Shown piece after piece: positions 50,403-58,862 of a stretch of 64,000 bases of DNA. This DNA comes from Phycobacter sedimenti. Its GTDB lineage: Bacteria; Pseudomonadota; Alphaproteobacteria; Rhodobacterales; Rhodobacteraceae. Both the position numbers and the translations under genes were made by a program. The stretch lies in the NCBI RefSeq assembly GCF_038148855.1, contig NZ_JBBVGR010000007.1, positions 124,001 to 188,000 of the forward strand, read 5' to 3'. Under the pieces are notes generated by a model. The model was given only the letters and a program-made list of their open reading frames with translations. It was not told the origin of the DNA and searched no databases. Every line of letters begins with the position of its first letter. The first letter of the stretch is position 1.

Positions 50403-51122
50403 TTAAACAACAATCAGGCCGCAACTAAGGGCCCGCGCAATTGCATGCGTGGTGTTCAGCGCGCCAAGCTTGAAACGTGCGCTTTCGATGTAAACGCGCA
50501 ACGTATGTTCGGAAATCGACAGGGTTTGTGCGACTTGCGCACGGCTGTACCCAATGGCCAGCAGCGTCAGTGCGTCGATTTCACGCGGCGACAGGGTCTG
50601 TGCTTTGTCAGGTCCACGATCCGGTTCGAATTCCAGCGCTTTTCTATTGAAATAGTGCGCCATGAGAATCAGTTCGCGACTGTGGTTTTCAGTAAATTCA
50701 GCCCATTCTTCATCCTCGCAATTATGATTGACGGTAAACAGGGCGAATTGCCCGTTCGGCCCGCGAATCGGAATTGAATACCCCTGATTGCCGACCCCGT
50801 GGGCCAGCGCGTCTTTCAGGAATATGCGTGCGGATTTGGTTGACCAGTCGAGCCGTTTCCAATCGACGGGGTGGAACCTCTGGTAGCAGCCGATAATGAC
50901 CGGATCAGTGCGCAGATAACCCTGCTCGAGGTAGTGCTGGACCCAGGCGTCGTCGTAGGTACCGCAGCCGTATTGCTCTCCGGCGCTGTCGACCCAGTGG
51001 TAGACGATGTGATCGATGCCAAAGGCATCCCGCACGCGCTCGGTGATCTCCTGGAGACCCTCAAGAGTCGTGGTGGCATCCAAGTCCTCCAGAATGCCGT
51101 CGAGATCTACCTTCTTCCCCAT
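50403..51122 (-). CDS. luxR: LuxR family quorum-sensing regulator
   Basis: 239-aa autoinducer-responsive activator. The N-terminal binding domain keeps the Tyr/Trp/Asp ligand residues (YHWVD, YDDAWVQHYLEQGYLRTDPVI), and the C-terminal GerE-type helix-turn-helix is LSPREIDALTLLAIGYSRAQ followed by SISEHTLRVYIESARFKLGA. I used ATG 51122; a GTG at 51134 is an in-frame alternative, and neither has a clear ribosome site. A small ORF upstream overlaps its 5' end, so translation may be coupled. The pair with luxI is presumably autoregulated. Confidence 0.93.
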   Translation of the reverse strand: MGKKVDLDGILEDLDATTTLEGLQEITERVRDAFGIDHIVYHWVDSAGEQYGCGTYDDAWVQHYLEQGYLRTDPVIIGCYQRFHPVDWKRLDWSTKSARIFLKDALAHGVGNQGYSIPIRGPNGQFALFTVNHNCEDEEWAEFTENHSRELILMAHYFNRKALEFEPDRGPDKAQTLSPREIDALTLLAIGYSRAQVAQTLSISEHTLRVYIESARFKLGALNTTHAIARALSCGLIVV

Positions 51123-51279
51123 AGGATTGCGCACCGTTGTCGTCTGCTCTTGGGGAGATCTCCGCGTAAGCGATATCCAGCGCGATATCCAGCTGGTCGC
51201 TCAGCCTCCCCAGACCTTTTGCAGCGGCAACCTCCCTGAGGTCAACGAGAACGTCCAAAATCCATCCATTTTCTCCCAT
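51061..51279 (-). CDS. Small ORF upstream of and overlapping luxR
   Basis: 72-codon frame from ATG 51279 with CAGGGGG seven bases upstream. The first 46 residues look like a real small helical protein (MGENGWILDVLVDLREVAAA, then LGRLSDQLDIALDIAYAEIS). The last 20 or so, which overlap luxR in another frame, are low-complexity and not protein-like. Either the natural stop has been lost, or the gene ends inside luxR to couple translation. I recognise a general similarity to short hypothetical proteins in this family but cannot name one. Its function could be regulatory, given the position. Confidence 0.5.
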   Translation of the reverse strand: MGENGWILDVLVDLREVAAAKGLGRLSDQLDIALDIAYAEISPRADDNGAQSYGEEGRSRRHSGGLGCHHDS

Positions 51280-51423
51280 CGCGGCCCCCTGAGCCTTTCC
51301 AATTCCTGCCTCCAACGTAATTTCTTTGCAAAATTTGTCCTATTCGCGGGTTTTTCTTCCCCTGAAATAGTGAGGCACAGACACGTAAGTCGCTGATTTT
51401 TCATTTTGGGAGATTTCAAAAGC

Positions 51424-51459
51424 AAAAAAAGAGCGAACCATTTGAAATGATTCGCTCTT
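51424..51459 (-). terminator. Rho-independent terminator of ccr (possibly bidirectional)
   Basis: A 15-bp stem with one mismatch, AAGAGCGAACCATTT pairing with AAATGATTCGCTCTT (51429-51459), is followed on the minus strand by a run of seven T (complement of 51424-51430). It lies 37 bp beyond the ccr stop and upstream of the quorum-sensing genes. Confidence 0.88.
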
Positions 51460-51495
51460 ACGTTTTCTGTAGGCTGTCGCCGGGTGTTCTGCGGA

Positions 51496-52782
51496 TTACT
51501 TGCCCGCGTCAAGCACCTCGGCCAAGGTGCGCATGCCGGTCTTGGGGGCCTGCACCAGCACCGACATATTGCCCGGCAGATGCTCGTTGCGCAGCATCTT
51601 CATGTGGGCTTCGGGCAGATCGTTCCAGGCAAAAACCTCGGACATGCAGGGGTCAAGACGGCGCTCGATCATCAGCTTGTTGGCCGCCGAGGCCTGCTTC
51701 AGATGGGCAAAGTGCGATCCCTGCAAACGCTTCTGGTGCATCCACATGTAGCGCACATCGAAGGTACAGTTGAAGCCGGAGGTGCCTGCGCAAATCACGA
51801 CCATGCCGCCCTTTTTCACCACGAACGTAGAGACCGGGAAGGTCGCCTCGCCGGGGTGTTCAAAGACCATGTCCACGTTCACACCCTTGCCGGTGATGTC
51901 CCAGATCGCCTTGCCGAACTTGCGGGCTTCCTTGAACCAATTGGCGTATTCCGGGGTGTTGACCGTGGGCAACTGGCCCCAGCAGTTGAAGTCCTTGCGG
52001 TTCAGAACGCCCTTGGCACCCAGCCCCATGACGAAGTCACGCTTGCTCTCGTCCGAGATCACGCCGATCGCATTGGCGCCGGCGGTGTTGATCAGCTGGA
52101 TCGCATAGGAGCCAAGACCGCCCGATGCGCCCCAGACCAGAACGTTCTGGCCCGGCTTCAGGTCATGCGGCTCATGGCCGAACAGCATCCGGTAGGCAGT
52201 CGCCAAGGTCAGCGTGTAGCAGGCGCTTTCTTCCCAGCTCAGGTGCTTGGGGCGCGGCATCAGCTGCTGGGCCTGCACGTTGGTGAACTGGGCAAAGGAG
52301 CCATCGGGGGTTTCATAGCCCCAGATGCGCTGGCTGGGGGAATACATCGGATCGCCACCGTTGCATTCCTCGTCGTCGCCGTCGTCCTGGTTGCAGTGGA
52401 TCACAACCTCGTCGCCCACTTTCCAGCGCGTGACCTTGTCACCCACGGCCCAGACGATGCCCGACGCATCGGAGCCCGCGATATGATAGGGGGCCTTGTG
52501 GCCGTCAAAGGGCGAGATCGGCTTGCCAAGGGCTGCCCAGACACCGTTGTAGTTGACGCCCGCCGCCATCACCAGGACCAGCACCTCGTGGCTGTCCAGC
52601 TGGGGCACGTCCACCACTTCCTCGACCATGGCGGTGTTCGGCTCGCCGTGACGTTCCTTGCGGATGGTCCAGGCGTACATTTTCTTGGGGACGTAACCCA
52701 TCGGGGGGATTTCGCCCATCTCATAGAGATCCTTCTCGGGCGCCTCGTAGGACAGAACGTCGGTCTGCGTGTCCAGAGCCAT
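51496..52782 (-). CDS. ccrA: Crotonyl-CoA carboxylase/reductase
   Basis: 428-aa medium-chain-dehydrogenase-type enzyme that reductively carboxylates crotonyl-CoA to ethylmalonyl-CoA with NADPH and CO2, the key step of the ethylmalonyl-CoA pathway. Recognisable parts are MYAWTIRKERHGEPNTAM, VMAAGVNYNGVWAALG, the NADP-binding VWGASGGLGSYAIQL and FEHPGEATFPVS. Start ATG 52782 (MALDTQTDV) has AAGGAGG at 6 nt. The 111-bp gap upstream (52783-52893) is AT-rich and should hold its promoter. It shares the neighbourhood with ecm. Confidence 0.96.
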   Translation of the reverse strand: MALDTQTDVLSYEAPEKDLYEMGEIPPMGYVPKKMYAWTIRKERHGEPNTAMVEEVVDVPQLDSHEVLVLVMAAGVNYNGVWAALGKPISPFDGHKAPYHIAGSDASGIVWAVGDKVTRWKVGDEVVIHCNQDDGDDEECNGGDPMYSPSQRIWGYETPDGSFAQFTNVQAQQLMPRPKHLSWEESACYTLTLATAYRMLFGHEPHDLKPGQNVLVWGASGGLGSYAIQLINTAGANAIGVISDESKRDFVMGLGAKGVLNRKDFNCWGQLPTVNTPEYANWFKEARKFGKAIWDITGKGVNVDMVFEHPGEATFPVSTFVVKKGGMVVICAGTSGFNCTFDVRYMWMHQKRLQGSHFAHLKQASAANKLMIERRLDPCMSEVFAWNDLPEAHMKMLRNEHLPGNMSVLVQAPKTGMRTLAEVLDAGK

Positions 52783-52893
52783 GATGGCCTCCTTCGTATG
52801 AAACATTTCGCCGCAATGCAGAATCGCGGGCCTTTCTAGGGAATAGAAATGGGAAGGTAATAATGCAACCCCATTTGATGCCGTTTTGTAATT

Positions 52894-54333
52894 TTATGAC
52901 CTTGCAGTCGCAGAAATTTCCTTGGCACTCGCAGCATCAGAGGTCAGAGAGGCCGCCGGAACAAGGTGGCGGATCGAGTTGGCATAGTAGACCAGAAGAT
53001 CCCGTTTGGCCGGAACAGGCTGGTATCGTCCCCGCTCGGCCCAAACGATTCCCCGCCGGATCAGGATGCGCAGCGCCGATTCAACCGCGTAGGCATGACT
53101 GTGGCGCGGCACGTGGATATGCGCCATCGGCATCCGCTCCAGAAGCGCGCCCAGCCTGTGCTCCAAGGCGCTGCGCGACATCGCCCCTTCGGACAGCAAA
53201 AGCCAGGCCACGGCAGGCACGGGCAGCACCGGCACGATCTCCCCGATCCGCTCCATCAGCTCCTGCGACAGGGGTTCGGGCAGATCGTCAGCGCCCTGCC
53301 CGTCTGGCGGCTGCGCGGCGGTAAACTCGGCAAGGCTGAGCGGGCGACCAAAGTTCACCGCCGCATAGCCGAACCGGTGGTAGCGCCCCGTCATCCAAAG
53401 CCACAGCTGCCGCAGCATCCGCGCCATGACGACCCCGATGCGGGCCTTGAACCGCCGCTCCCCTGCGCGCCCCGCCGAGGTCAGGATCTTGTCCTCCAGC
53501 ACCCAGTCATAGTTCAGCCCAACGGGCACAAAGACCACATCACGACGGGGGCCTGCCGCGCCCTGCGCCGCGACGATGTATTTCAGCAGCCCCATGCGCG
53601 GCGATGACAGCGCCCCATCAAGGCTCAGGCCCCCTTCGGGGAACATGGCCTGCGTTGCGCCCCCTTGGGTGGCAAGGCGCACATAGGTCGCCAGCACCCT
53701 GCGATAGAGCTCATTGCGCGATTTGCGCCGGATGAAATAGGCCCCCATGGCCCGGATCAGCCGCGACAGGGGCCAGACCCGCGCCCACTCCCCCACCGCA
53801 TAGGACAGCGCCGAGCGCCGCGCCGCCAGATAGGTGATCAGCACGTAATCCATGTTGCTGCGGTGGTTCATCACAAAGACCAGCGTGGCCTCCGGATCGA
53901 TCCGGCGCAGGGCCTCTTCGTCCTGATGGCCCAGCCGCACCCGGTAGATCGCATTCGAAAGCCAGCGCGTGACGCGAATGGCAAAGCTGAAATAGGTGAA
54001 GGCGGAAAAGGAGGGCACGATCTCGCGCGCATAGCGGCGTGCCTCCTCAAAGGCGACGTTGTCGGGAATGCCCTCGGCTGCGGCGTGATCGGCCACCGCC
54101 TGCGCCACCTGCGGATCGTAGATCAGCCGCTGGATCATGTCATAGCGCCGCGCCAGCCGGAACGGCTCGATCGGGCGTTCCAGCCGCTGATTGAGCCGCG
54201 CCACCGCCCGCTCAAGCCGTCGCCGGAAGAACCAGCGCACGGAAGGAAACAGGAAATGCGAGGCAAAGGTGACCGCCGCAAAAAGCAGGATCAGCGCAAA
54301 GAGCCAAATCGGGATCTCGACGGTCTCGGTCAT
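52894..54333 (-). CDS. PlsB/PlsC-type glycerolipid acyltransferase
   Basis: 479-aa membrane-associated acyltransferase. An N-terminal hydrophobic helix (WLFALILLFAAVTFASHFLF) precedes the catalytic HX4D box NHRSNMDY (His157, Asp162) and the FPEGG motif (231-235). It likely acylates glycerol-3-phosphate or lysophosphatidate; the size is between PlsC and PlsB. It lies between ccr (same strand) and the divergent ecm gene, an arrangement without obvious functional reason. Confidence 0.85.
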   Translation of the reverse strand: MTETVEIPIWLFALILLFAAVTFASHFLFPSVRWFFRRRLERAVARLNQRLERPIEPFRLARRYDMIQRLIYDPQVAQAVADHAAAEGIPDNVAFEEARRYAREIVPSFSAFTYFSFAIRVTRWLSNAIYRVRLGHQDEEALRRIDPEATLVFVMNHRSNMDYVLITYLAARRSALSYAVGEWARVWPLSRLIRAMGAYFIRRKSRNELYRRVLATYVRLATQGGATQAMFPEGGLSLDGALSSPRMGLLKYIVAAQGAAGPRRDVVFVPVGLNYDWVLEDKILTSAGRAGERRFKARIGVVMARMLRQLWLWMTGRYHRFGYAAVNFGRPLSLAEFTAAQPPDGQGADDLPEPLSQELMERIGEIVPVLPVPAVAWLLLSEGAMSRSALEHRLGALLERMPMAHIHVPRHSHAYAVESALRILIRRGIVWAERGRYQPVPAKRDLLVYYANSIRHLVPAASLTSDAASAKEISATARS

Positions 54334-54418
54334 GGGCCGACTGTGGCAGCAAAGCCGGGTCCGGGCAATTGTGACGCAGGATAACAGCCCGCACGAAGCT
54401 TCGCCGCAACGCAGCGAA

Positions 54419-54447
54419 TTGACATGGATCTATTATTCCGCTTTACA
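54419..54447 (+). promoter_or_regulatory. Candidate promoter of the mutase gene
   Basis: TTGACA (54419-54424) and TTTACA (54442-54447) are spaced 17 nt, about 50 bp before the ATG, in an AT-rich segment of the divergent region. The -35 is consensus and the -10 is weak. Confidence 0.45.
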
Positions 54448-54496
54448 TCGCCACAGCGAAATAAAATTACCGAACCTAGAATCGTGAGGCCCGCCC

Positions 54497-56470
54497 ATGT
54501 CGCAGACGCAGAATGACCGCAAAGCCGACCGCCCCTGGCTGATCCGCACCTATGCCGGCCACTCCACCGCCGAGGCCTCCAACGCACTGTATCGCTCGAA
54601 CCTGGCCAAGGGTCAGACCGGCCTGTCCGTCGCTTTCGACCTGCCGACCCAGACGGGTTATGACAGCGATCACGTGCTGGCGCGCGGCGAAGTGGGCAAG
54701 GTGGGTGTTCCCGTCTGCCACCTTGGCGACATGCGCACCCTGTTCGACCAGATCCCGCTGGAGCAGATGAACACCTCGATGACGATCAACGCGACCGCGC
54801 CTTGGCTGCTCTCGCTTTACATCGCCGTGGCCGAGGAACAGGGCGCCGATGTCAGCAAGCTGCAGGGCACAGTCCAGAACGATCTGATCAAGGAATACCT
54901 CAGCCGCGGCACCTATATCTGCCCGCCCAAGCCGAGCCTCAAGATGATCGCGGATGTGGCCGAATACTGCTACACCAACGTGCCCAAATGGAACCCGATG
55001 AACGTCTGTTCCTACCACCTGCAGGAAGCCGGCGCGACGCCTGAACAAGAGCTGGCCTTTGCCCTGGCCACAGCGCAGGCGGTGCTGGACGAACTGCGCC
55101 CGCGCATCGCGCCTGAGGATTTCCCGGCGCTGGTCGGGCGGATCTCTTTCTTCGTGAACGCGGGCATCCGCTTTGTCACCGAGATGTGCAAGATGCGCGC
55201 CTTTGTCGATCTCTGGGATGAGATCTGCGAAAAACGCTATGGCGTGGACAACCCGAAATTCCGCCGCTTCCGCTATGGCGTGCAGGTGAACTCCCTCGGC
55301 CTGACCGAACAGCAGCCGGAAAACAACGTCTACCGCATCCTGATCGAGATGCTGGCAGTGACCCTGTCGAAAAAGGCCCGCGCCCGCGCGGTGCAGCTGC
55401 CCGCCTGGAACGAGGCGCTGGGCCTGCCGCGCCCATGGGACCAGCAGTGGTCCATGCGCATGCAGCAGATCCTGGCCTATGAAACCGACCTTCTGGAATA
55501 CGAAGACCTGTTCGACGGCAACCCGGCGGTGGACCGCAAGGTCGAGGAGCTGAAGGAAGGCGCCCGCGCCGAGCTGGCCAACCTCGATAGCATGGGCGGC
55601 GCCGTGGCCTCGATCGAATACATGAAGTCGCGCCTGGTGGATTCAAACGCCGAACGCCTGAACCGGATCGAGCGCAATGAAACCGTAGTGGTGGGCGTCA
55701 ACCGCTGGACCGAAGGCGAGCCCTCGCCGCTGCAGACCGAGGATGGCGGCATCATGGTTGTCGACCCGGCGGTGGAGCAGCAGCAGATCGGCCGCCTGAA
55801 CGACTGGCGCGCCCAGCGGGACAATACTGCGGTCCAGGCCGCGCTGGCGGCCCTGCGCAAGGCGGCTGAGGAGGGCAGCAACATCATGGAGCCGTCGATT
55901 GCAGCCGCCAAGGCGGGCGTCACCACCGGCGAATGGGCCGAGGAAATGCGAAAGGTCCATGGCACCTATCGCGGCCCGACCGGCGTCTCCGGTTCTCCCT
56001 CGAACAAGACCGAGGGACTGGATGATCTGCGCGAGGCGGTGAATGCGGTCAGCGACCAGCTGGGACGCAGGCTCAAGTTCGTGGTCGGCAAGCCGGGCCT
56101 TGACGGGCATTCGAATGGCGCCGAACAGATTGCCTTCCGCGCCCGCGACTGCGGCATGGACATTACCTATGACGGTATCCGCATGACCCCGCAGGAACTG
56201 GTGGAGCAGGCCCGCAAGGACGACGCCCATGTGGTCGGCCTGTCGATCCTCTCGGGCAGCCACCTGCCGCTGGTCGAGGACATGATGACCCTGATGCGCG
56301 ATGCCGGCCTTGGCCATATCCCGGTCGTGGTCGGAGGAATCATCCCCGATGACGATGCGGAACGTCTCAGGAAGATGGGTGTCGCCCGTGTCTATACCCC
56401 GAAAGATTTCGAGCTGAATTCAATTATGGGGGATATCGTGGAATTGGCAAAACCACCCCAAATTGCATGA
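54497..56470 (+). CDS. ecm: Ethylmalonyl-CoA mutase (MeaA family, B12-dependent)
   Basis: 657-aa adenosylcobalamin enzyme converting (2R)-ethylmalonyl-CoA to methylsuccinyl-CoA, downstream of Ccr. The TIM-barrel substrate domain begins DRPWLIRTYAGHST and includes GLSVAFDLPTQTGYDSDH. The C-terminal B12 domain has the histidine motif GKPGLDGHSNGAEQI and GLSILSGSH, with VVVGGIIPDDD near the end. Being a single chain and lacking methylmalonyl-mutase features fits the MeaA/Ecm type. Its presence near ccr supports the ethylmalonyl-CoA pathway. Confidence 0.95.
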   Translation: MSQTQNDRKADRPWLIRTYAGHSTAEASNALYRSNLAKGQTGLSVAFDLPTQTGYDSDHVLARGEVGKVGVPVCHLGDMRTLFDQIPLEQMNTSMTINATAPWLLSLYIAVAEEQGADVSKLQGTVQNDLIKEYLSRGTYICPPKPSLKMIADVAEYCYTNVPKWNPMNVCSYHLQEAGATPEQELAFALATAQAVLDELRPRIAPEDFPALVGRISFFVNAGIRFVTEMCKMRAFVDLWDEICEKRYGVDNPKFRRFRYGVQVNSLGLTEQQPENNVYRILIEMLAVTLSKKARARAVQLPAWNEALGLPRPWDQQWSMRMQQILAYETDLLEYEDLFDGNPAVDRKVEELKEGARAELANLDSMGGAVASIEYMKSRLVDSNAERLNRIERNETVVVGVNRWTEGEPSPLQTEDGGIMVVDPAVEQQQIGRLNDWRAQRDNTAVQAALAALRKAAEEGSNIMEPSIAAAKAGVTTGEWAEEMRKVHGTYRGPTGVSGSPSNKTEGLDDLREAVNAVSDQLGRRLKFVVGKPGLDGHSNGAEQIAFRARDCGMDITYDGIRMTPQELVEQARKDDAHVVGLSILSGSHLPLVEDMMTLMRDAGLGHIPVVVGGIIPDDDAERLRKMGVARVYTPKDFELNSIMGDIVELAKPPQIA

Positions 56471-56552
56471 AATGAGGTTACTGGCGCCCTTTTGTGACTG
56501 AAATGTAAAAAAATGGGCTAATAATTTCATTTTCGTTACGGCATACAGGGTG

Positions 56553-56571
56553 ACACAGGAACAACCTGTGT
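56553..56571. promoter_or_regulatory. Inverted repeat in the leader of the H-NS-like gene
   Basis: ACACAGG-AACAA-CCTGTGT has perfect 7-bp arms, 27 bp before the start codon and 16 bp before the GGAG. It may be an operator or an RNA hairpin near the ribosome site. Confidence 0.4.
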
Positions 56572-56597
56572 GGCCCTATTATTGCCGGAGTATCGAA

Positions 56598-56915
56598 ATG
56601 AGTGTTGACCTTTCTTCCATGTCGCGCAGCGAATTGATTGAGCTGAAAGCCAAAGTGGAAGCAGCCATTAAATCGGCCGAAGTGCGTGAGCGGCAGGAAG
56701 CCCTGAAAGCTGCGGAAGAAGCAGCCGCCAAGTATGGGTTCTCGCTGGATGAGATCGCCGGCGCCTCCCGCAGCAGCGGCAAAAAGCAAAAAGCCACAGC
56801 AAAATATCGCAATCCCAATAACCCCGAAGAAACCTGGAGCGGACGCGGGCGCAAACCTCATTGGGTTCATGCGGCTCTTACTGCCGGAATGGACATTTCC
56901 GACCTTGAGATCTGA
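56598..56915 (+). CDS. H-NS family nucleoid-associated protein
   Basis: 105-aa H-NS/MvaT-class protein. The N-terminal coiled coil (SRSELIELKAKVEAAIKSAE) drives oligomerisation, and the C-terminal DNA-binding segment contains YRNPNNPEETWSGRGRKP, the conserved W-x-G-R-G-R-x-P core that inserts into AT-rich minor grooves. Start ATG 56598 has GGAG 7 nt upstream. It may silence AT-rich or acquired genes. It lies 25 bp before deoD. Confidence 0.93.
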   Translation: MSVDLSSMSRSELIELKAKVEAAIKSAEVRERQEALKAAEEAAAKYGFSLDEIAGASRSSGKKQKATAKYRNPNNPEETWSGRGRKPHWVHAALTAGMDISDLEI

Positions 56916-56939
56916 TTATTTCCGGCTCGGAGCACAATA

Positions 56940-57644
56940 ATGACAATCCATATCGGCGCCGAGAAGGGCGATATTGCCGAAACGGTTCTGATGCCGGGCG
57001 ATCCTTATCGGGCAAAATGGGCTGCAGAAACGTTTTTGCAGGATGCGCGTCTTGTAAATGAAGTGCGCGGGATGCTGGGCTATACCGGCACCTGGAACGG
57101 CCATCCGGTTACAATTCAGGGCAGCGGCATGGGAATGCCCTCGCTTTCGATTTATGCCAATGAATTGATCCGAGATTTCGGCGCAAAGACACTGATCCGG
57201 ATCGGCTCCTGCGGTGGCATGCAGAAATCGGTGGCGGTGCGCGATGTCATTCTTGCCATGACCGCGACCACGGCAGGCTCGCCCTCGGCGACGATGTTCA
57301 AAGAGGTGAATTTCGCGCCCTGTGCGGATTGGTCCTTGCTGAAAGCCGCAGCCGAGGCGGCAGGCAAACGCGACGTTGCCACGCATGTGGGCGGGATTTA
57401 CTCCTCCGACACCTTCTATGACGAACGCCCCGATCTGAATGAACAGATGGTGCGTCACGGCATTCTGGGTGTCGAGATGGAAGCCGCCGAGCTTTATACT
57501 CTGGCTGCCCGGTATGGCTGCCGTGCCCTTGCGGTGCTGACCGTTTCCGACCACCTTTTGACCGGCGAGGCCCTGCCCTCGGAGCAGCGCGAGCGCAGCT
57601 TTGGCGACATGGTGGAGATCGCACTCGAAGCCGCCTTCGGCTGA
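56940..57644 (+). CDS. deoD: Purine-nucleoside phosphorylase DeoD-type
   Basis: 234-aa hexameric phosphorylase that splits purine (deoxy)nucleosides with phosphate. MTIHIGAEKGDIAETVLMPGDPYRAKWAAE carries the phosphate-binding GD-PxR; shown as VLMPGDPYRAKW. GSCGGMQ and VEMEAAELYTLA (nucleoside site Glu) and VSDHLLTGE (catalytic Asp region) are intact. Purine salvage fits the nucleoside-type importer elsewhere in the window. A terminator follows. Confidence 0.95.
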   Translation: MTIHIGAEKGDIAETVLMPGDPYRAKWAAETFLQDARLVNEVRGMLGYTGTWNGHPVTIQGSGMGMPSLSIYANELIRDFGAKTLIRIGSCGGMQKSVAVRDVILAMTATTAGSPSATMFKEVNFAPCADWSLLKAAAEAAGKRDVATHVGGIYSSDTFYDERPDLNEQMVRHGILGVEMEAAELYTLAARYGCRALAVLTVSDHLLTGEALPSEQRERSFGDMVEIALEAAFG

Positions 57645-57668
57645 ACCTCCGCCCTCACCTGAAACTGA

Positions 57669-57703
57669 AACGGGCAACGGACAACATCCGCTGCCCGTTT
57701 TTT
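57669..57703 (+). terminator. Rho-independent terminator after deoD
   Basis: AACGGGCA and TGCCCGTT enclose a second stem CGGA/TCCG; a T-run (TTTTTT) overlaps the end of the outer arm. It is 25 bp past the deoD stop. Confidence 0.85.
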
Positions 57704-57726
57704 CTTGGCCCTCGTTTTGCGGCGAT

Positions 57727-57810
57727 GCAGCGCGGCGCAGGCGCGCTGCCGGGCCCAAGGCTTTTTGCCGCCCCCAAGGGGCGGCGCAAAGGCGCGGGAG
57801 CCCCTCCCCC
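57727..57810 (+). repeat. Dispersed CCCAA/GCGGGAG hairpin repeat, copy 6
   Basis: Hairpin A GCAGCGCG/CGCGCTGC (57727-57749), the linker CGGGCCCAAGGC, a long hairpin B with GCCGCCCC-CAA-GGGGCGGC, and the tail GGCGCGGGAGCCCC. It lies between the convergent deoD and DUF1989 genes. Confidence 0.75.
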
Positions 57811-57823
57811 TTTTCGGTGCTGA

Positions 57824-58687
57824 CTACCGTCCGTGGCTGCGGTCGTATCCGTTTGGCGCAGGGCTGTTCCAAGCCGCCAGCGCACCGTCGGCCGGGGCAA
57901 AGACCTCGACCAACAGCGGATAGCAGGCCGCTGTATCGCTGGAATGCTCCGCCGAACAATCCCCCCCCGGACATGCACTCAGCGCGCCCAGAATGTCGAT
58001 CTCGGCAAAGAATTCCAGATAGTCGCCGGGGCGCACCGGGCTGGCCTTCATGAAATACTGCCCTGTGTCACGGGTGAACCCCGTGCACATGAAGACGTTG
58101 AGCACATCGTGCACATGGGGTTCCGCCTCCATGAGGCTGACATCCAGATGATCCGCCAGCGCCCGTGTGAGGTTTGAGTGGCAACAGTGGTGATACTGGC
58201 TGCCCGCCAATAGGTTGCCGGTGTAAGGGTCGCAGCGGGTGCCAATCACATCGTGAACCGAACCGCCAAATTCATCCATGCCGTACCAGTCCAGCGTATC
58301 GTCGATGATGGTCGCCATGGGGCGCAAATGCGGAAAGCTCGACCACATCCGCTCGCCGGTGGTCAGATGGGTGCCATGCAGCGCGCGGCTCTTGCCGGAA
58401 TAGAAACGTTCGGACAGATCCTTGAGGTTCCACAGGTTCAGATCCCCCACCTGCGGCCCTTCGACCGAGGAGATGCGAAAGAAGTGCCCGGCAGGCACTT
58501 CGAAACAGGCTGCATCGCGGGCGGAAACCAGCACCTCGCCGGTCTTTTCAGCGCCCTGTCGCGCTGCCCGGTACAAGGTCAGGTCCGGCACCGGCAGGGT
58601 CTCGTTCGGGTAGCAGATCACCGGCCTGATGGCCTTGCGGTCCGCCGCGTCCGGGGGCGCGGGATGGTGGGAAATATCAACTGTCAT
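57824..58687 (-). CDS. DUF1989 (urea carboxylase-associated) family protein
   Basis: 287-aa protein of the DUF1989 family, found beside urea/guanidine carboxylase genes and elsewhere. Conserved pieces are FEVPAGHFFRISSVEGPQVGDLNLWN, here split as VPAGHFFRISSVEGPQVGDL, and CCHSNLTRAL with clustered His/Cys that could bind metal (HHCCHSN, HDVLNVFMCTGF). Function is unestablished; no urea or guanidine genes are adjacent. Start ATG 58687 follows GGAGCAGACC. Confidence 0.88.
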   Translation of the reverse strand: MTVDISHHPAPPDAADRKAIRPVICYPNETLPVPDLTLYRAARQGAEKTGEVLVSARDAACFEVPAGHFFRISSVEGPQVGDLNLWNLKDLSERFYSGKSRALHGTHLTTGERMWSSFPHLRPMATIIDDTLDWYGMDEFGGSVHDVIGTRCDPYTGNLLAGSQYHHCCHSNLTRALADHLDVSLMEAEPHVHDVLNVFMCTGFTRDTGQYFMKASPVRPGDYLEFFAEIDILGALSACPGGDCSAEHSSDTAACYPLLVEVFAPADGALAAWNSPAPNGYDRSHGR

Positions 58688-58862
58688 GGTCTGCTCCAAT
58701 CCTTCTGACGGCAGCGCATGCCCCTTGGCAAAGGGGTGGGCGCGATCCGGCCTGTGACCGAATTTCAATGCCGCACTCTTGGAGCCATTGAAAAAACCAA
58801 AGGCGCCCGGGCACAAGTCCCGAACGCCTTTTCTGTCTTCAAATTTCGCTGAGCGCGTCTGC

